64,000 nucleotides of DNA, from positions 35,887 to 99,886 of the forward strand of contig JAUNNI010000001.1 in assembly GCA_030531555.1 (NCBI GenBank), written 5' to 3'. Source of the stretch: Eubacteriales bacterium. Its GTDB lineage: Bacteria; Bacillota; Clostridia; Lachnospirales; Lachnospiraceae. This document shows positions 61,889 to 64,000 of the stretch, piece after piece; positions within the stretch are counted from its first letter, which is position 1, and every line of letters starts with the position of its first letter. A program made the position numbers and the translations under genes. Below the pieces are notes generated by a model. It worked only from the letters and a program-made list of their open reading frames with translations. It was not told where the DNA came from and did not search any database.

Positions 61889-63391
61889 ATGGTAACAGGT
61901 GAATTAAAAAGTAAAATTGATAGTTTATGGGAAATATTCTGGACTGGTGGTCTAACCAATCCTTTGGATGTCATAGAACAGATGACATACCTGATGTTTA
62001 TACGAGATTTGGATGATGCAGATAATCTGCATGCAAGAGAGGCAGCTATGTTAGGCCTTCCACATAAGAGTGTATTTGCTGAGGAAGTCCACATCGGAGA
62101 GAGAACCATCTCTGGAAATCAATTGAAATGGAGTGTATTTCATGATTTCCCTGCTGCAAAAATGTATAGCACCATGCAAGAATGGGTATTTCCATTTATT
62201 AAAAATCTTCATGGTGATAAAGATAGTGCTTATTCAAAATACATGGGTGATGCCATCTTTAAAGTTCCAACTCCTTTGATGTTGGATAAAATAGTTACTG
62301 CAATGGATTCCATCTACGAACAGATGGCTCAGTTAAAGTCTGCTGATACCCGAGGCGATGTGTACGAATATTTGCTTTCTAAATTAGCAACTGCCGGTGT
62401 AAATGGACAGTTCCGTACACCAAGACATATCATTAGAATGATAGTAGAAATGATGGATCCAAAAGCAGATGAAATCATTTGTGATCCAGCTTGCGGTACT
62501 TCAGGATTCCTTGTATCTGCGAGTGAATATTTAAAAGAAAAGAAAAAAGAAGAGGTTTTCTTTAATAAACAGAACAAAAATCACTATATGAATCATATGT
62601 TCCATGGATTCGATATGGACAGAACAATGCTTCGCATAGGTGCGATGAACATGATGACTCATGGTGTAGATAATCCATTTATTGAATATCGTGATAGTTT
62701 ATCTGATCAGAATCCAGATAAGGATAAATATAGTTTGATACTGGCCAATCCGCCTTTCAAAGGAAGTCTGGACTATGACATTGTAAGCACAGATCTTCTT
62801 AAAGTTTGTAAAACGAAAAAAACAGAATTATTATTCTTAGCTTTATTCGTAAGAATGCTGAAAATGGGTGGTCGTTGTGCATGTATTGTTCCAGATGGGG
62901 TATTATTTGGATCTTCGAAGGCACATAAAGATATTCGCAAAATTATTGTAGAAGAAAATAGATTGGAAGCTGTTATTTCCATGCCTTCTGGTGTATTTAA
63001 ACCTTATGCAGGTGTTTCAACAGCTATTCTTATTTTTACAAAAACCGGTCATGGTGGAACCGACAATGTTTGGTTTTATGATATGAAAGCAGATGGATTC
63101 ACCTTGGATGATAAACGAAGTGAAACAAAAGAAAATGATATCCCAGATATCATCGAGCGCTTCAGAAATCTTGACAAAGAAGTTGAGAGAAAACGTACAG
63201 AACAAAGCTTCCTAGTACCAAAGAAAGAAATCGCAGATAATGCATATGATTTAAGTATTAATAAGTATAAAGAAGTAGAATATGTACCGATTGAGTATCC
63301 ACCAACCCAGGAAATTATGGCCGATCTTCGTGAATTGGAAATGAAGATTGGAGAGGAAATGGATGCTTTGGAACAGTTGTTAGGATTATAA
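61889..63391 (+). CDS. hsdM: Type I restriction-modification DNA methyltransferase subunit
   Basis: A 500-residue N6-adenine methyltransferase subunit. The N-terminal HsdM-N domain (SKIDSLWEIFWTGGLTNPLDV) is followed by the SAM site DPACGTSGFLVSA near 203 and the catalytic LANPPFKGS near 285. The ATG at 61889 follows GGAGAT, while an in-frame TTG at 61862 is less likely. It is paired with a specificity gene 25 bases downstream. No hsdR is in the window; it is expected further right. Confidence 0.94.
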   Translation: MVTGELKSKIDSLWEIFWTGGLTNPLDVIEQMTYLMFIRDLDDADNLHAREAAMLGLPHKSVFAEEVHIGERTISGNQLKWSVFHDFPAAKMYSTMQEWVFPFIKNLHGDKDSAYSKYMGDAIFKVPTPLMLDKIVTAMDSIYEQMAQLKSADTRGDVYEYLLSKLATAGVNGQFRTPRHIIRMIVEMMDPKADEIICDPACGTSGFLVSASEYLKEKKKEEVFFNKQNKNHYMNHMFHGFDMDRTMLRIGAMNMMTHGVDNPFIEYRDSLSDQNPDKDKYSLILANPPFKGSLDYDIVSTDLLKVCKTKKTELLFLALFVRMLKMGGRCACIVPDGVLFGSSKAHKDIRKIIVEENRLEAVISMPSGVFKPYAGVSTAILIFTKTGHGGTDNVWFYDMKADGFTLDDKRSETKENDIPDIIERFRNLDKEVERKRTEQSFLVPKKEIADNAYDLSINKYKEVEYVPIEYPPTQEIMADLRELEMKIGEEMDALEQLLGL

Positions 63392-63416
63392 AATTCGGAT
63401 TTGTAGGGGATGAATG

Positions 63417-63971
63417 ATGGAATATATTAAACTATGTGACGTATGTGACTTTCAAGGTGGGTCACAACCACCTAAAGACGAGTGGTCATTTGATTTGAAA
63501 GATGGCTACATCAGAATGCTTCAAATTAGAGACTTTACACAGAGCGAAAGAGTCACTCCGGAATACATTAAGATAACAAAAACAACCAAGACCTGTGAGG
63601 CTGATGATATTTTAATTGCACGTTATGGTGCATCGTTAGGAAAAATTCTTACTGGTTTAGCTGGAGCTTACAATGTTGCAATAATGCGAACCATTCCAGA
63701 TACGAATGTGTTAGAGAAGAAATATCTGTATTATTATTTGAAATCACCAGTATTTCAAGGATTCCTGTTAAATGTAGGAAGTCGTGCTGCACAGGCGGGA
63801 TTTAATAAAAATGATCTTCAAGAGTTACTCATTCCTAATATAACTCGGAATGAACAATTGGAAATTGTTGGAATATTAGAGCGTGTAGAAGCAGTTATAG
63901 AGGCTCGGCAGAGGGAACTTCAAAAGTTGGATAAACTCATCAAAGCCCGATTGAGATTTCACCTTTTTTAA
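63417..63971 (+). CDS. hsdS: Half-length type I restriction specificity subunit
   Basis: A 184-residue protein with one target-recognition domain (TRD), normal HsdS having two and ~380-450 residues. It opens YIKLCDVCDFQGGSQPPKDE; AAQAGFNKNDLQELLIPNI is the usual C-terminal end of a TRD, and it ends with a helix REL...KLDKLIKAR. In intact proteins this helix continues KARFVEMFGD; here it reads KARLRFHLF and stops at 63971, so the break is exactly at the conserved central repeat. Two ATGs (63414, 63417); AGGGGA spacing favours 63417. A half-subunit can dimerise, or the missing half may lie beyond the window. Confidence 0.85.
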   Translation: MEYIKLCDVCDFQGGSQPPKDEWSFDLKDGYIRMLQIRDFTQSERVTPEYIKITKTTKTCEADDILIARYGASLGKILTGLAGAYNVAIMRTIPDTNVLEKKYLYYYLKSPVFQGFLLNVGSRAAQAGFNKNDLQELLIPNITRNEQLEIVGILERVEAVIEARQRELQKLDKLIKARLRFHLF

Positions 63972-64000
63972 GAGATTTAATAACTGTTATATTTTGTTAT

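Noticed and set aside
1-64000. tRNA, rRNA, CRISPR array, insertion sequence or prophage
   Set aside because: None was recognised by eye. A tRNAscan-SE, CRISPR and ISfinder search would be the decisive check.

Overview
The window looks like a chromosomal segment of a low-GC, strictly anaerobic Firmicute, most likely a Lachnospiraceae-type gut Clostridium. The signs are strong GGAGG ribosome sites, tRNA-sensing T-box leaders, a GlgC/GlgD pair, a PerR-rubrerythrin unit, a ferredoxin-domain [FeFe] hydrogenase, lipoprotein-type binding proteins and ferredoxin-domain aldo/keto reductases. No rRNA, tRNA, CRISPR array, insertion sequence or prophage was recognised. The genus cannot be named from the sequence alone.

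Layout, 1-12.7 kb: a 5'-truncated AraC regulator with an N-terminal TIM-barrel domain, then a Tm-1-like ATP-binding protein (UPF0261) and a stand-alone TIM-barrel protein of the same family as the regulator's sensor domain. Next come an ACT protein, a threonine-aldolase-like enzyme, a VOC protein and a C-GCAxxG-C-C protein, followed by a Trp T-box and a complete trpEGDCFBA operon.

12.8-25 kb: an operon with a cytosolic tannase/feruloyl-esterase-like hydrolase, a beta-lactamase-fold hydrolase, a sugar-type ABC importer whose ATPase and permease are fused in one chain, a second permease and a ComB-like phosphatase. A hypothetical gene follows, then a second Trp T-box driving the tryptophan importer trpXYZ. 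The two Trp leaders have near-identical 5' ends, so biosynthesis and uptake should answer to the same uncharged tRNA.

25-40 kb: [FeFe] hydrogenase; glgC-glgD; a dhaL-dhaK-LsrF-like aldolase-VOC operon; a DUF3298-type lipoprotein; histidine phosphatase; PerR-like regulator and rubrerythrin; PTS-type EIIC; two tandem ferredoxin-domain aldo/keto reductases; aroD.

40-54 kb: an orphan hybrid kinase; a pyridoxamine kinase, radical SAM and ECF S-component operon behind a clear promoter/operator; a dicarboxylate-type symporter with an unusual N-terminal cytosolic domain; a minus-strand nucleobase operon (PRTase-like protein, CodB, NCS2 permease) behind an attenuator-like terminator; a GNAT; and a frameshifted MATE transporter with a C-terminal GHKL-like domain.

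54-64 kb: a Na/Pi cotransporter-PhoU protein with a PhoPR-type two-component system behind PHO-box-like repeats; pheA divergent from a class I aminotransferase; small membrane, rhodanese and truncated YciI-like genes; and a type I restriction-modification hsdM with a half-length hsdS at the window edge.

The strongest leads for something new are: the regulator whose sensor domain matches its neighbouring enzyme; the tannase/ABC-fusion/ComB operon; the PRTase-like protein with cytosine and purine permeases; the two transporters carrying GHKL-like domains; and the half-size HsdS that breaks at the conserved central repeat.
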